NCBI GenBank assembly: GCA_964580525.1
Contig: CAZOKN010000002.1
Coordinates: 1-64,000, forward strand
Origin: CAZOKN01 sp964580525
Lineage (GTDB): Bacteria > Pseudomonadota > Alphaproteobacteria > Rickettsiales > UBA6187
Reading direction: 5' to 3'
DNA length: 64,000 bases
Shown: piece by piece, positions 16,140 through 25,763 of the stretch
Layout of the letters: every line of letters starts with the position of its first letter
Position numbering within the stretch: the stretch's first letter is position 1
Notes under the pieces: generated by a model
Databases searched by the model: none
Told to the model about the DNA's origin: nothing
What the model saw: only the letters and a program-made list of their open reading frames with translations
Program-made: the position numbers and the translations under genes

Positions 16140-18020
16140 CTATTTGCGGCCAAAGAGCTTCTCAATGTCGGAAAGTTTCATTTCTACGTAAGTAGGTCGG
16201 CCGTGATTGCATTGACCAGAATGCGGGGTTTGTTCCATATCGCGTAAAATAGCATTCATTTCATGGATATTTAGAACCCTGCCAGCCCTTACGGAGCCAT
16301 GACAAGCTATAGTTCCGCAAACATGTTCCAGTGCCTCATTTGCAGATAGGATTTCACCGTATTCTTCTAGATCACTGGCAAGATCTTTTATGAAGCCGTG
16401 AATATCAATTTCGCCAAGCAAAGCTGGAGTTTCTCTTACAACAATTGACTGTTCGCCGAATTTTTCAACAACAAAACCAAGCTTGCGCAATTCGTCTTTG
16501 CGGGAATCTATTATATCTGCTTCCATAGCACCAATTTCAACGATTTCAGGAATAAGCAATCTTTGAGTCTTCATTCCTGATTTTGCTATAGCATACTTCA
16601 TATTTTCATAAACAAGACGTTCATGTGCGGCATGTTGGTCAACTATTACTATGCCATCTTTATTTTGCGCTACTATATAGGTTTCATGCAATTGGCATTT
16701 TGCCATACCTAAAGGATAGGATACGGTTTCTATATTTGGATTTTCATTTTTTTCAGATCGGACAGAAAAGGCAGCCTGTTCTGCACTGAAAAGATGTTCA
16801 CTCTTGGCAAAAGAAGGTTGCTGAAATTCTATTATATTTTCTTCTTCTAAAGATTCGCTTGCTGCGGGAGGTATATATGTTGCAAAGGATTTTTGTATGG
16901 AACTATAGCCCGGTCTTGGAAATGAGGTTATTTTTGCGCTTGTAGATTCTGGCCTGAAAGCGCTAAGCGCAGAAGTAGAAACCGTTGTTGCTGCTCTGTG
17001 TCCAGCTGTGGAAAGAGCGTTTTTTAGCGAACCAATGAGCAATCCTCTGATTAGGCCACCATCTCTGAAACGTACTTCGGCCTTTGTAGGATGCACATTA
17101 ACATCAACTTCTTCATTAGAAGCATATAAAAAAAGTGCTAACACAGGATAACGTTCACGCGCGAGAAAATCCTGATATGCAGCACGTATAACGCCTAATA
17201 AGAATTTGTCCTTTACTGGGCGGTCATTTACAAACAGATATTGTGAGGTTGCAGTGCCTTTGTTAAATGTTGGCAGGCCGATATATCCCTTTAAACCGAC
17301 GCCATCGCGCTCAACATCAAGATATATAGAATTTTCTGCAAATTCTTTGCCCAAAATATCATTAAGTCTTCCCAAATATGAAGAGTGGGATTTATCAGTT
17401 TGCGCTGGAAGATTAATCAGTGTCTTTTTTTCATTTTTCAAAGTGAAGGCAATTTGTGGATATGACATGGCCAATTTGCTGATTACTTCCTGAATATAAA
17501 GTGTTTCAGTTCTTTCAGATTTTAGGAATTTCAAGCGAGCGGGAGTTGCAAAAAATAAATCGCGCACTTCTATTTTTGTGCCGTAATTAATTGCTGCTGG
17601 CCGTACTTCATGTTTTTCGCCTCCATCAACAAGAATTGACCACGCTTCGCTCGAGCCCCTTTCTTTACTGGTGATATTCATTCTGGCTACAGAACCTATA
17701 GATGGCAAGGCTTCTCCACGAAAACCAAGAAAATTTATATCAAACAAATCATTGTCAGAAAGTTTGGATGTTGCATGTCTTTCAATGCAAAGCTCTAGGT
17801 CATCTCGTGACATTCCACGGCCATTATCTCTTATAGAAATTAGATTGCGGCCACCATTATGAACTATAATTTCTATTTCTGTGGCTTGTGCGTCAATAGC
17901 ATTTTCCACTAGCTCTTTTACAGCTGATGCAGGGCGCTCTATAACTTCACCCGCTGCTATTCTGTTGATAGTAGTGGGAGATAGAATGTGCAATTTTGAC
18001 TTTGTTAATATTTCTGTCAT
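16140..18020 (-). CDS. mutL: DNA mismatch repair protein MutL
   Basis: GHKL ATPase that couples MutS recognition to excision. The motifs are NRIAAGEVIERPASAVKELVENAIDA, IRDNGRGM, ATSKL and FRGEALPSI. The C-terminal dimerisation domain (about residues 440-620) includes DQHAAHERLVYENM and ACHGSVRAGR. A variable Ser/Pro-rich linker lies at about 340-430. No endonuclease DQHA(x)2E(x)4E motif with the full metal set is obvious: DQHAAHERLVYE does match its beginning, so endonuclease activity cannot be excluded. Its start overlaps the end of pgi by 4 bp. Confidence 0.95.
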   Translation of the reverse strand: MTEILTKSKLHILSPTTINRIAAGEVIERPASAVKELVENAIDAQATEIEIIVHNGGRNLISIRDNGRGMSRDDLELCIERHATSKLSDNDLFDINFLGFRGEALPSIGSVARMNITSKERGSSEAWSILVDGGEKHEVRPAAINYGTKIEVRDLFFATPARLKFLKSERTETLYIQEVISKLAMSYPQIAFTLKNEKKTLINLPAQTDKSHSSYLGRLNDILGKEFAENSIYLDVERDGVGLKGYIGLPTFNKGTATSQYLFVNDRPVKDKFLLGVIRAAYQDFLARERYPVLALFLYASNEEVDVNVHPTKAEVRFRDGGLIRGLLIGSLKNALSTAGHRAATTVSTSALSAFRPESTSAKITSFPRPGYSSIQKSFATYIPPAASESLEEENIIEFQQPSFAKSEHLFSAEQAAFSVRSEKNENPNIETVSYPLGMAKCQLHETYIVAQNKDGIVIVDQHAAHERLVYENMKYAIAKSGMKTQRLLIPEIVEIGAMEADIIDSRKDELRKLGFVVEKFGEQSIVVRETPALLGEIDIHGFIKDLASDLEEYGEILSANEALEHVCGTIACHGSVRAGRVLNIHEMNAILRDMEQTPHSGQCNHGRPTYVEMKLSDIEKLFGRK

Positions 18021-19282
18021 TTATCTTCTTCCAGAATGCTTCTGGCAAATCTTTTGCCTTCTTCTACTGCGGGCTGATCAAAAGCGTTCATGCCCAATAT
18101 TTCAGCGGTTATAATTGTTTCTAAAATAAAATGCATACAAAGGGCGCCTAACACTTCTTCGTCTAGACTTTTTATTTTGAATAGGCGTAAAGGGCAGCCG
18201 TTATTCACTAAGGTTTCAGCGGTAGCCTGACGCAAAGCGGAGCTTACATCACCAACTGTTCTATTTTTTAAATAGCCAAACTCTTTATCAACTGAAAGGT
18301 TACAAGAAATTTTTTGGCCAATGCCCTTACTTTCCTGTCCTATCATCGTAAAAAATTTATCTTTTGGGCCGGCCAAATAAAGCTGCAACTGGCTATGTTG
18401 GTCAAGTGAGCCAAGTGCTCTTATTGGCGTTGTGCCTTTACCATCCTTGCCAAGGCTTTCTGCCCATATCTGGCGATACCATGTAGCAAAAGCTGAAAGC
18501 CTTTCGACATAAGGCATCATAACTGTGATGTTAAAACCTTTATTCATAAACGCTAGAGAAAGGCTAGCACCAATGGCAGGTTCGCAAATATCAGAGAGGC
18601 TGGCATCTGCAACTTTCTTTGCACCAGTCCTGAATTTTTCAGGATCAAGGCCGATAATTGCAGCAGGTAGCAATCCAACATTAGTAAATGTTGAAAAACG
18701 GCCACCGATATCAGATTTATGCTTCATAACTTTTGCATTAATCTGCACAGCCATTTTACGCAAAGGATTTTCAATATCATCGCTGATTATATAAAAATGC
18801 TCGCCCATATTTTTAATGTTAGCTTTTTCATAGGCGGAAACAAAAATTATAAATTGAGCAATGGTTTCAACGGTTTTTCCAGATTTGCTAGTTACTAATA
18901 TTGCAGTTTCATTTAGATTTAATTTATTAAAATAATTCTCCATAGTAAATGGATCGACGCTGTCGATAAAATATATAGGAAAATCATCACTTTTTCTGAG
19001 AGCAACAAGGGTTTGTGGGTTTAATGTTGAACCGCCTGTTCCTAATATTACAAGGCATTTGAATTTTGATTTTATTTCAGCCGCAATAGTTTTTATCTCA
19101 GATAAATCTGATTTTTCACTATTTATATCTATTAAAGCTTTTGCTCTAGGAATAGAGCCATCCTTAAGCCTTTCCACTACAGCATAAGTCTCGTTTAGGA
19201 TTGTTTCAAAATCACTTTTCTTTACGCCAGCGGCGCCTATTTTTTCTTCAAAACAAGATTCTATTATTTGTTGATAAAGCAT
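18017..19282 (-). CDS. pgi: Glucose-6-phosphate isomerase (short form)
   Basis: Interconverts glucose 6-phosphate and fructose 6-phosphate. Recognisable SIS-type motifs are LVILGTGGSTLNPQ, VTSKSGKTVET, SDIGGRFSTFTNVGLLPAAI (sugar-phosphate site) and LGSLDQHSQLQLYLAGP. At 421 residues it is much shorter than the 550-residue E. coli enzyme and resembles the compact form found in many alphaproteobacteria. It is co-transcribed with mutL through a 4-bp overlap. Confidence 0.92.
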   Translation of the reverse strand: MLYQQIIESCFEEKIGAAGVKKSDFETILNETYAVVERLKDGSIPRAKALIDINSEKSDLSEIKTIAAEIKSKFKCLVILGTGGSTLNPQTLVALRKSDDFPIYFIDSVDPFTMENYFNKLNLNETAILVTSKSGKTVETIAQFIIFVSAYEKANIKNMGEHFYIISDDIENPLRKMAVQINAKVMKHKSDIGGRFSTFTNVGLLPAAIIGLDPEKFRTGAKKVADASLSDICEPAIGASLSLAFMNKGFNITVMMPYVERLSAFATWYRQIWAESLGKDGKGTTPIRALGSLDQHSQLQLYLAGPKDKFFTMIGQESKGIGQKISCNLSVDKEFGYLKNRTVGDVSSALRQATAETLVNNGCPLRLFKIKSLDEEVLGALCMHFILETIITAEILGMNAFDQPAVEEGKRFARSILEEDK

Positions 19283-19363
19283 CTATCTGCTCGCTTAAAT
19301 AAACATAGTTAAAGTGGGGACAATCTACAGATATATTGCTACTTAAGTCAAGCGGCGCTTAAA

Positions 19364-20686
19364 CTATTCAACTTTATTACCTACAACGACCATAATCATT
19401 TTGTCAGTATTTAGAAGTTTTGCTGAAATATTTTTTATCTGTTCTAATGTTACAGCTTTCATGTAACTATTTCTTTTTTCAATAAAATCTTTACCTAAAT
19501 TTTCTAACTGCATTACTGTTAGAAAAGCTGATAAATTTTCGTTCTTGGTCATTTTTAGAGGAAAAGAGCCAATAAGATAATCCCTAGCATCATCTAGTTC
19601 TTTTTGTGTGGCGCCGTTTTTTCCCATCTTATTAATTTCTTGTTTCACGAGTTCGATAGATTTCTTTACTTTGCTGCTATCTGTAGCAACATAGCCAGAA
19701 AATAATCCTGCATGTTTCATAGTATCAAGTGAGCTATAAACAGTATAGGCAAGGCCGTTTTTCTCGCGAACAGAATCCATCAATCTTGATTCAAAACCAC
19801 CGCCGCCTAAAATATGATTCATTAAGTAAGCAGGGTAAAAATCTTTGTCGGAGCGTTTAATGCCTTGCATACCAAATATAACCACAGTTTGGGGTAGGCT
19901 TTTCTCGATAGAAACTAATTTTCCGCCTGTAGGAAACACAAATTCAGGAATTTCTTTATGCTCCGTTCTCTTGTCAGGAAGAGTAATAAATTTATCTAGC
20001 GATTCCACGATTTCTTTTTCTTTTAAGTCACCTACAATGCTAATTACCGCATTTTCTTTAGTGAAATTGTTTTTTACAAAGGCTAACAAATCCTGACGAT
20101 TTATTTTTTCTATTCCCTCAATAGTTCCGTCTTGCGGATTGCTATATGGATGTCCAGCGAAGATTGTTTCTTTGAACTTTTTACCGGCCACATATTCAGG
20201 GTCTTCCTCGCTTTTTTTCAAGGAAATTTGCAATTGTTTTTTTATTCTTGCAACTGAATCATCTTTAAAATTAGGCTGAGTTATAACCAGATTGAGGAGC
20301 TTTAAAGATTCTTCCAGATTTGGTTTTAGTGTTTTTAGGGAGATATAAAAATTATCTTCATCAGTTGAAAAGGAAATATCGGTTGCTATTTCTTCTAAAC
20401 GTTTTTTATAGGCAAAATCTGACATGTTGCCTGCACCTTCGCCAAGCAATGCTGTAGTCATATTTGCAAGGCCAAGTTTATCTTTTGGATCATAGGCGTT
20501 ACCGCTGCCGGAAAAAGCAATTTTAATCGATATAATTGGCAGATAATGATCTTCTATAAACCAAGGATTATAACCTTTTTCAGTTTTTACTTCATGTACG
20601 GCAGGAAAATCAGCTCGCGCGGAAAAAGGCATAGAAAAAATGCATAGTAATGAAATTATTATAAAGTTTGATCTAAAAATCATCAT
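19364..20686 (-). CDS. M16-family peptidase, non-catalytic subunit type
   Basis: Starts with a signal peptide (hydrophobic stretch then ARA before DFPAVHEV) and shows M16 architecture over 440 residues, including GHPYSNPQDGTIEGIEKI and NHILGGGGFESRLMDSVREKNGLAYTVYSS. The HxxEH zinc motif of active M16 peptidases is absent at the expected place (LANMTTALLGEGAGN). It probably pairs with the catalytic subunit encoded immediately upstream (overlap of 4 bp), as in two-subunit M16B proteases. Periplasmic location is inferred; substrate unknown. Confidence 0.88.
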   Translation of the reverse strand: MMIFRSNFIIISLLCIFSMPFSARADFPAVHEVKTEKGYNPWFIEDHYLPIISIKIAFSGSGNAYDPKDKLGLANMTTALLGEGAGNMSDFAYKKRLEEIATDISFSTDEDNFYISLKTLKPNLEESLKLLNLVITQPNFKDDSVARIKKQLQISLKKSEEDPEYVAGKKFKETIFAGHPYSNPQDGTIEGIEKINRQDLLAFVKNNFTKENAVISIVGDLKEKEIVESLDKFITLPDKRTEHKEIPEFVFPTGGKLVSIEKSLPQTVVIFGMQGIKRSDKDFYPAYLMNHILGGGGFESRLMDSVREKNGLAYTVYSSLDTMKHAGLFSGYVATDSSKVKKSIELVKQEINKMGKNGATQKELDDARDYLIGSFPLKMTKNENLSAFLTVMQLENLGKDFIEKRNSYMKAVTLEQIKNISAKLLNTDKMIMVVVGNKVE

Positions 20687-21999
20687 TTTGGCAGCAACCT
20701 TCCAGTTACAGATTTTTTCATATCTAGAACAAAATTAGCAGCAGCTTTAATTTGAGCTGGAGTTACATTCTTAATATTATTAACCCAATGTTCGACATAT
20801 TCGGTGCCTAGGCCATTTACCATTGATTCACCATAAAAATAAGCAAGAGTACGTAAATCTTCCCTATCATAGATGGTTTGTGCTACTAGAAGATTCTTGG
20901 CGCGGGTTACTTCTTCTTCAGTAACGCCACTTTGTTTTATTTTTTCTATTTCGGCGTCTATAGAGTTTTGTACATCATCTAAAGTTTTTCCTTCAGAAGG
21001 TAGCGCATATAAAGAAAAAATTGAATCTCCAAGGCTCATATCATCATAAGAACTGCCGACAGAAGCGGCTATTTTTTTATTAACTACTAAATTTGTATAT
21101 AGTCTGCTGGTTTCGCCATTACCCAAAATATGCGAAAGTAAAATCAATGCGTAGCAATGTTCTTTCATTTTTGTATTTTGGCTTGGCGCAAGATAATAGC
21201 GCATCCACTCAGGTTTTGTGACTTTTTCGCTATGGTAAATGACCTGTCTTTCAGCTATTTGTTCAGGTTCATAAATAATCCTGCGTGTAGGAATATTCTC
21301 TGGCTTTAACGAGCCATAATATTTTTCTGCTAAAGGTTGTAATTCTTCTTTTTTAATATCGCCAGAAACTATCAATACAGCGTTGTTAGGTGCATAATAT
21401 GTTTTGTACCAGGACTTTGCATCATCAAGAGAAAGCTTTTCCATCTCATGACGCCAGCCAATTAATGGCTTTCCATAAGGGTGATTAAGATATAGCGCCG
21501 AACTCATTTGCTCTTTTAAAAGTGCTAGAGGATCGTTATCGATTCTGGTTGAGCGTTCTTCGAGAATAACTTGGCGCTCTTTAAGTAATTCATCATTATC
21601 GAATATAAGATTGCGCATGCGGTCAGATTCCAACTTCATAACTAATTCAAGCTTGTCTTTAGAAATATTCTGGAAATAAGCTGTATAATCGTCGCTGGTG
21701 AAAGCATTTTCGTTACCTCCAGCTTTGGCAATTATTTTGGAGAATTGTCCTTTGCCAACATCTTTGGTGCCTTTAAACATTAAATGCTCAAGAAAATGCG
21801 CAATACCACTTTTACCAAGAATTTCATCGCTTGCTCCGGCTCTATACCACACCATGTGAGATACGGCGGCAACCTTGGAGTTTGGAATCAAAACAACTTC
21901 CATTCCATTTGATAATTTGAATTTTTGAGATTCAAAGGCGCTAGAATAATTAGGAAATGCTAAAGTAAATAATGCTATAAGGTATAAATATTTCCTCAT
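20683..21999 (-). CDS. M16-family zinc peptidase, catalytic subunit
   Basis: Signal peptide ending near NYSSA, then the M16 domain with inverted zinc motif HFLEH (about residue 67), followed by the NAFTSDDYTAYFQ segment and the third ligand region. C-terminal half-domain carries GNGETSRLYTNLVVNKK. 438 residues. Overlaps the non-catalytic partner downstream and the amidotransferase upstream by 4 bp each, so the three genes form a tight operon. Likely periplasmic processing or turnover protease; substrate unknown. Confidence 0.92.
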   Translation of the reverse strand: MRKYLYLIALFTLAFPNYSSAFESQKFKLSNGMEVVLIPNSKVAAVSHMVWYRAGASDEILGKSGIAHFLEHLMFKGTKDVGKGQFSKIIAKAGGNENAFTSDDYTAYFQNISKDKLELVMKLESDRMRNLIFDNDELLKERQVILEERSTRIDNDPLALLKEQMSSALYLNHPYGKPLIGWRHEMEKLSLDDAKSWYKTYYAPNNAVLIVSGDIKKEELQPLAEKYYGSLKPENIPTRRIIYEPEQIAERQVIYHSEKVTKPEWMRYYLAPSQNTKMKEHCYALILLSHILGNGETSRLYTNLVVNKKIAASVGSSYDDMSLGDSIFSLYALPSEGKTLDDVQNSIDAEIEKIKQSGVTEEEVTRAKNLLVAQTIYDREDLRTLAYFYGESMVNGLGTEYVEHWVNNIKNVTPAQIKAAANFVLDMKKSVTGRLLPK

Positions 22000-22715
22000 T
22001 TTCTTTTCTTCGCCTCAGCAATTAATGCTTTGAATATGAGAAAATTAGGATCTTTCGCCTGATCAAAAAATTCAGGATGCCATTGCACGCCCAATGCAAA
22101 GCGATATTCAGGAAATTCAATGCCTTCTATTGTTCCATCTGGCGCTACTGCGTTTATAACAACATTGTCTGGAGCTTTGACAATCGCTTCTTGATGGGCG
22201 GTGTTAACGTCAAACTCTTGGCTTTTAGTTATTTTAGCAAGCAAAGAGCCTTTCTTAACCTTTACTTTATGAGCAAATTCTTCAGCGGGCTTTTCGTTTA
22301 AATGGTCAATTTTTGTGCCGAGATATTTATGGATGTTGGGAGTCATTTTACAGCCCTTAACGCCGCCCATTAATTGCATTCCTGCACATATGCCAAGGAT
22401 TGGCTTATCAAGTTTGAATGCTTTTTCTATTATAGCCAAATCAAAACCAAGTCTCGGGGATGGCTCGTAAGGACAGTTATCTTCAGACTCTACGTACCAG
22501 TCAGGAGGCGAAGCAAAACCACCACCTGGTATCATTAGGCCATCAACCTTTGAGATAAGTTCGTCAACTGCTTCGCCAATTTGAGGCAGAGCCAAAGGAA
22601 TGCCACCGGCTTTATAAATAATTTTAAAATAATTTTCGCGCAAAGCGTAATGAGGACGTTTTGAATACGTTCCTTTTTCCTGCCAATCTAGTGTAACGCC
22701 AATTACCGGACGCAT
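21996..22715 (-). CDS. Class-I glutamine amidotransferase-like hydrolase (peptidase C26)
   Basis: 239 residues with the C26/PuuD-like pattern: MRPVIGVTLDWQ at the start, GLMIPGGG, ILGICAGMQLMGG with the catalytic Cys, and GVQWHPEF with the catalytic His and Glu. Family members hydrolyse gamma-glutamyl amides such as gamma-glutamyl-GABA; the substrate here is not determined. First gene of the run with the M16 peptidases. The next gene upstream starts on the same strand 26 bp away. Confidence 0.88.
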   Translation of the reverse strand: MRPVIGVTLDWQEKGTYSKRPHYALRENYFKIIYKAGGIPLALPQIGEAVDELISKVDGLMIPGGGFASPPDWYVESEDNCPYEPSPRLGFDLAIIEKAFKLDKPILGICAGMQLMGGVKGCKMTPNIHKYLGTKIDHLNEKPAEEFAHKVKVKKGSLLAKITKSQEFDVNTAHQEAIVKAPDNVVINAVAPDGTIEGIEFPEYRFALGVQWHPEFFDQAKDPNFLIFKALIAEAKKRK

Positions 22716-22741
22716 TTTGGAACCTATATGGTTAAAATATT

Positions 22742-23293
22742 TTACAAGCCGAAGACTCTATTTAAAAAGCCGCTATCTTTTTTACCTTCAATAACAGGAG
22801 TCTCGCCTTCTGTTATTGGCCTACCTTCTTCTTTATCTTTTAAGATTCTATCTTTTTCTTTTTTAGCATTCACGATAGAATCTTTCTCTTTTTTCTTTGG
22901 TAAGAAGGAAACTTTATCAAGCAAGCCATCTTGTTCTTTTTCAATAGCAGCTTGGTCAGCTGATAATTTATTTCTTATATCAGGATCAGCTTGCTCAGTA
23001 CCAGCTTTTGCCAAGAAAGCTTTTTCACCTTTTGATGTTCCGTCTTTTGTACCAGAGGATTTTTTCTCAAGCAAAATATCTCTTGCGCTTGTATCCATTC
23101 TTGCTGCTTCAGATTTTGCATTAGAATCTGGAGTTACAAGAGAGAAATTAGGCGGCACACTTAGAGGTGGATTTGATACTACGGAAAATTCATTCGGCGT
23201 ACTTTTACTCACTCCAAGCACTTGGCGTGCGCTTCTTGTGCATCCACATACAAGAACTAAAGATACTGCAACTACAGCAATTTTTTTATACAT
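22742..23293 (-). CDS. DUF3035 lipoprotein
   Basis: 183 residues from the ATG at 23293, which has GGGAG upstream. Signal peptide with lipobox VCGC (lipidated Cys about residue 17 of this start). The segment STPNEFSVVSNPPLSVPPNF is the signature of DUF3035, an alphaproteobacterial lipoprotein family of unknown function. The rest is charged, Lys/Glu/Asp-rich and probably coiled or disordered. It overlaps the end of lspA by 8 bp, so the lipoprotein and its signal peptidase are made together. Confidence 0.87.
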   Translation of the reverse strand: MYKKIAVVAVSLVLVCGCTRSARQVLGVSKSTPNEFSVVSNPPLSVPPNFSLVTPDSNAKSEAARMDTSARDILLEKKSSGTKDGTSKGEKAFLAKAGTEQADPDIRNKLSADQAAIEKEQDGLLDKVSFLPKKKEKDSIVNAKKEKDRILKDKEEGRPITEGETPVIEGKKDSGFLNRVFGL

Positions 23294-23762
23294 TTTTTTT
23301 CTCCCTAACAAACAAGCCTTCTAACAATATCAAGCCAACTCCCACACAAACCGCACTATCTGCGACATTAAATGCCGGCCAATGATAATTTCCAACATAG
23401 ACATCTAAAAAATCTGCAACAGCCCCAAAGCGGAAACGGTCTATCATGTTACCAATTGCACCACCAATTATCAACCCCAAAGCCGAAGCCATATATAAAT
23501 TTTCCACCTTTGATAGCCAGATTGCTAAGGCAAAAGTTATTACAGAAGAAACGCCAAGAAGAATGAATTTTCCATATTGTATATTATCGAACAGGCCAAA
23601 GCTTACGCCATAATTCCAGACTTTTACCAAACTAAAAAATGGGAAAATCTCTATAACTTCCAATTGTTTAGAATCAAGAAGTCCAAATATGAAAATCTTG
23701 CTCCATTGGTCGCTGGCGCAAACTATAAATGCAATTACAATGCCTACTAAAAAATTTTTCAC
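23286..23762 (-). CDS. lspA: Lipoprotein signal peptidase LspA
   Basis: Aspartyl signal peptidase II that cleaves prolipoproteins at the lipobox cysteine. Four membrane helices in 158 residues; catalytic motifs GGAIGNMIDR and VADFLDVY...FNVADSAV hold the two Asp residues. Overlaps ribF by 4 bp and the DUF3035 lipoprotein by 8 bp. The window encodes at least eight predicted lipoproteins, all likely substrates. Confidence 0.96.
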   Translation of the reverse strand: MKNFLVGIVIAFIVCASDQWSKIFIFGLLDSKQLEVIEIFPFFSLVKVWNYGVSFGLFDNIQYGKFILLGVSSVITFALAIWLSKVENLYMASALGLIIGGAIGNMIDRFRFGAVADFLDVYVGNYHWPAFNVADSAVCVGVGLILLEGLFVREKKNV

Positions 23763-24679
23763 CTTAATATTTCCTCTGCTTTTTTGCAGTCGATTAATAT
23801 CTGTTTTGTTAATTCATCTACATTTTTAAACTTAGTCTCAGTCCTTATATAGTCAATAAATTCTATATTTACAGAGCTATCATAGATATTTTTATCAAAG
23901 TTGAATATATGAACTTCTAATAATTCACTTTCTTTTCCAAAAGTTGGCCTAATTCCAATATTAGCAACGGCATTATAAATTTTATCTTCTAGTCTAATTT
24001 TTACAGCGTAAACACCAAATGCTGGCCTTATCAAATCACCAAGATTAATGTTAGCGGTTGGAAAACCTATTTGCCTACCGCGAGCATCGCCTTTTATAAC
24101 AAGTCCATCAATAGAATAATTTCTGCCAAGAATTTTATTTACTCTTTTTAAGTCGCCTTGCCTTAAAGCTTCACGCACTGAGGTGGAAGAGCATATTTCA
24201 TTTTCATCCTTTATAGCGCTAATTATAGTGATTCCGAAGCTGAGTTCAGCGGATTTTTTTTGCATAAAATCAGGATTTCCTGTCCTATTATGACCAAATA
24301 TAAAGTCATGACCTATAACCACATGCTTTACTTGCAGACTGTCAATTAGGATGGTTTTGATAAAATCCTCTGCGGTAATTTTAGAAAAATCTTCTGTGAA
24401 CGGAATAGTAAAAAGAAAATCAGCACCAATTTCGCTAATTAATTTTTCTTTCATTTTTAGATCAGTAAGGCGAAAATTTTTATTATCAGGACGAAGTATT
24501 GCCGCTGGATGTGGTTCAAAAGTCATTACGGCTGATTTAGTTTTTTTGTCTTTCGCAATTTTTATGGTTTCTTCAATAATCTTGCGATGGCCTTTGTGAA
24601 CGCCGTCAAAATTACCCAGCGCAACAACGCAGGCTTTGGCCTCATTGGGAAGTTCTCTGTAACTTTTTATAGTTTTCAT
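23759..24679 (-). CDS. ribF: Bifunctional riboflavin kinase / FAD synthetase RibF
   Basis: Makes FMN and FAD from riboflavin. The N-terminal nucleotidyltransferase domain shows ALGNFDGVHKGH and STSVREALRQGD; the C-terminal flavokinase domain shows GDARGRQIGFPTANI and AVANIGIRPTFG. Length 306 is normal. It sits between secF and lspA in one minus-strand run, the usual alphaproteobacterial ribF-lspA pairing. Confidence 0.97.
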   Translation of the reverse strand: MKTIKSYRELPNEAKACVVALGNFDGVHKGHRKIIEETIKIAKDKKTKSAVMTFEPHPAAILRPDNKNFRLTDLKMKEKLISEIGADFLFTIPFTEDFSKITAEDFIKTILIDSLQVKHVVIGHDFIFGHNRTGNPDFMQKKSAELSFGITIISAIKDENEICSSTSVREALRQGDLKRVNKILGRNYSIDGLVIKGDARGRQIGFPTANINLGDLIRPAFGVYAVKIRLEDKIYNAVANIGIRPTFGKESELLEVHIFNFDKNIYDSSVNIEFIDYIRTETKFKNVDELTKQILIDCKKAEEILR

Positions 24680-24694
24680 TAATTTTGCTATAAT

Positions 24695-25609
24695 TTAAGC
24701 ATCCCGGCGCAATTTCATGTAAATAAGCACAGGTGTTCCTATATAAACGGAAGAATAAGTTCCAATCAATATACCAAAGAATGTCGCTATACTAAAGCTT
24801 TTCACAACTTCGCCACCAAAAACAATTAGCGCTATCAAAGATAGTAAAGTAGTAACTGAAGTTAGGATAGTTCTCGACAAAGTGCTATTAACACTGAGAT
24901 TTATCAGGTCAGTGATTGGTAATTTTTTATATTTTCTGATATCTTCCCGAATTCTGTCAAAAATTACCACTGAGTCATTTATTGAATATCCAACGACTGT
25001 TAATATTGCTGCGATGGAAGAAAGATTAAATTCCAGGCCAGTAAAACTGAAAAATCCTAGAGTTAAAATTGCATCGTGGACGATCGCTATAATGCCGCCA
25101 AGGCCATATTGCCATTCAAAACGAAACCAGATATAAACCATCATTGCGGCGAAAGAAAGGATAAGTGCTAAAAATCCTGAACGAATAAGCTCATCGCCTA
25201 CCTTTGGACCTACATAATCAACTTTTCTATATTCTATTCCGCCAGTAAAATTTTCGGCCAAAGATGTTTTGATTTTATTTACGACTACAATGCGTTCTTG
25301 AGCATCGTCAGAGCTTTTGCCAACACGAATAAGGATGGTGTTGTCATTGCCAAAAGTTTGCAGGGAAATATCACCAAGTTCGTCATGTTTTAATATGTCA
25401 CGCATTTTACCAAGGTCAGCCGCTTGTTCAAACTTAGCTTCGATAAGAATGCCACCTGTAAAGTCTATTCCAAGATTAAGACCTTTGGTAAAAAGCAGCA
25501 CAACTGTCAGAATTGTGAGAACTGTAGAAAAGATAAAGGCTATCCATCGCTTGCTGATAAAGTCTATTTTACTTTCGTCAGGGAATAATTTTAAAGGGAA
25601 TAACCGCAT
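24695..25609 (-). CDS. secF: Protein translocase subunit SecF
   Basis: Membrane subunit of SecDF, which uses the proton gradient to help Sec export. Six membrane helices; motifs LGIDFTGGILIEAKF near the start and YSINDSVVIFDRIRE in the membrane domain are typical. 304 residues. secD is not adjacent upstream (murJ is divergent there), so it must lie elsewhere. 15 bp before ribF. Confidence 0.96.
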   Translation of the reverse strand: MRLFPLKLFPDESKIDFISKRWIAFIFSTVLTILTVVLLFTKGLNLGIDFTGGILIEAKFEQAADLGKMRDILKHDELGDISLQTFGNDNTILIRVGKSSDDAQERIVVVNKIKTSLAENFTGGIEYRKVDYVGPKVGDELIRSGFLALILSFAAMMVYIWFRFEWQYGLGGIIAIVHDAILTLGFFSFTGLEFNLSSIAAILTVVGYSINDSVVIFDRIREDIRKYKKLPITDLINLSVNSTLSRTILTSVTTLLSLIALIVFGGEVVKSFSIATFFGILIGTYSSVYIGTPVLIYMKLRRDA

Positions 25610-25763
25610 AACACTCTTTCCAAAATCTTATATTCTTAAATAAAGCCCTATTTACCTAACATAATTTGATAGCTCTGTCATTCATTATTAATATTGTATG
25701 TGGCGGGTATTTACTGTACAAGCACTAAAGTGCGTCATCAAATTTACTCGAAGATGGTCAGGT

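Noticed and set aside
22728..23324. 198-codon plus-strand frame opposite the DUF3035 lipoprotein
   Set aside because: Phe/Ser-rich antisense translation of a Lys/Glu-rich protein; the minus-strand gene has lipobox, ribosome-binding site and operon context.
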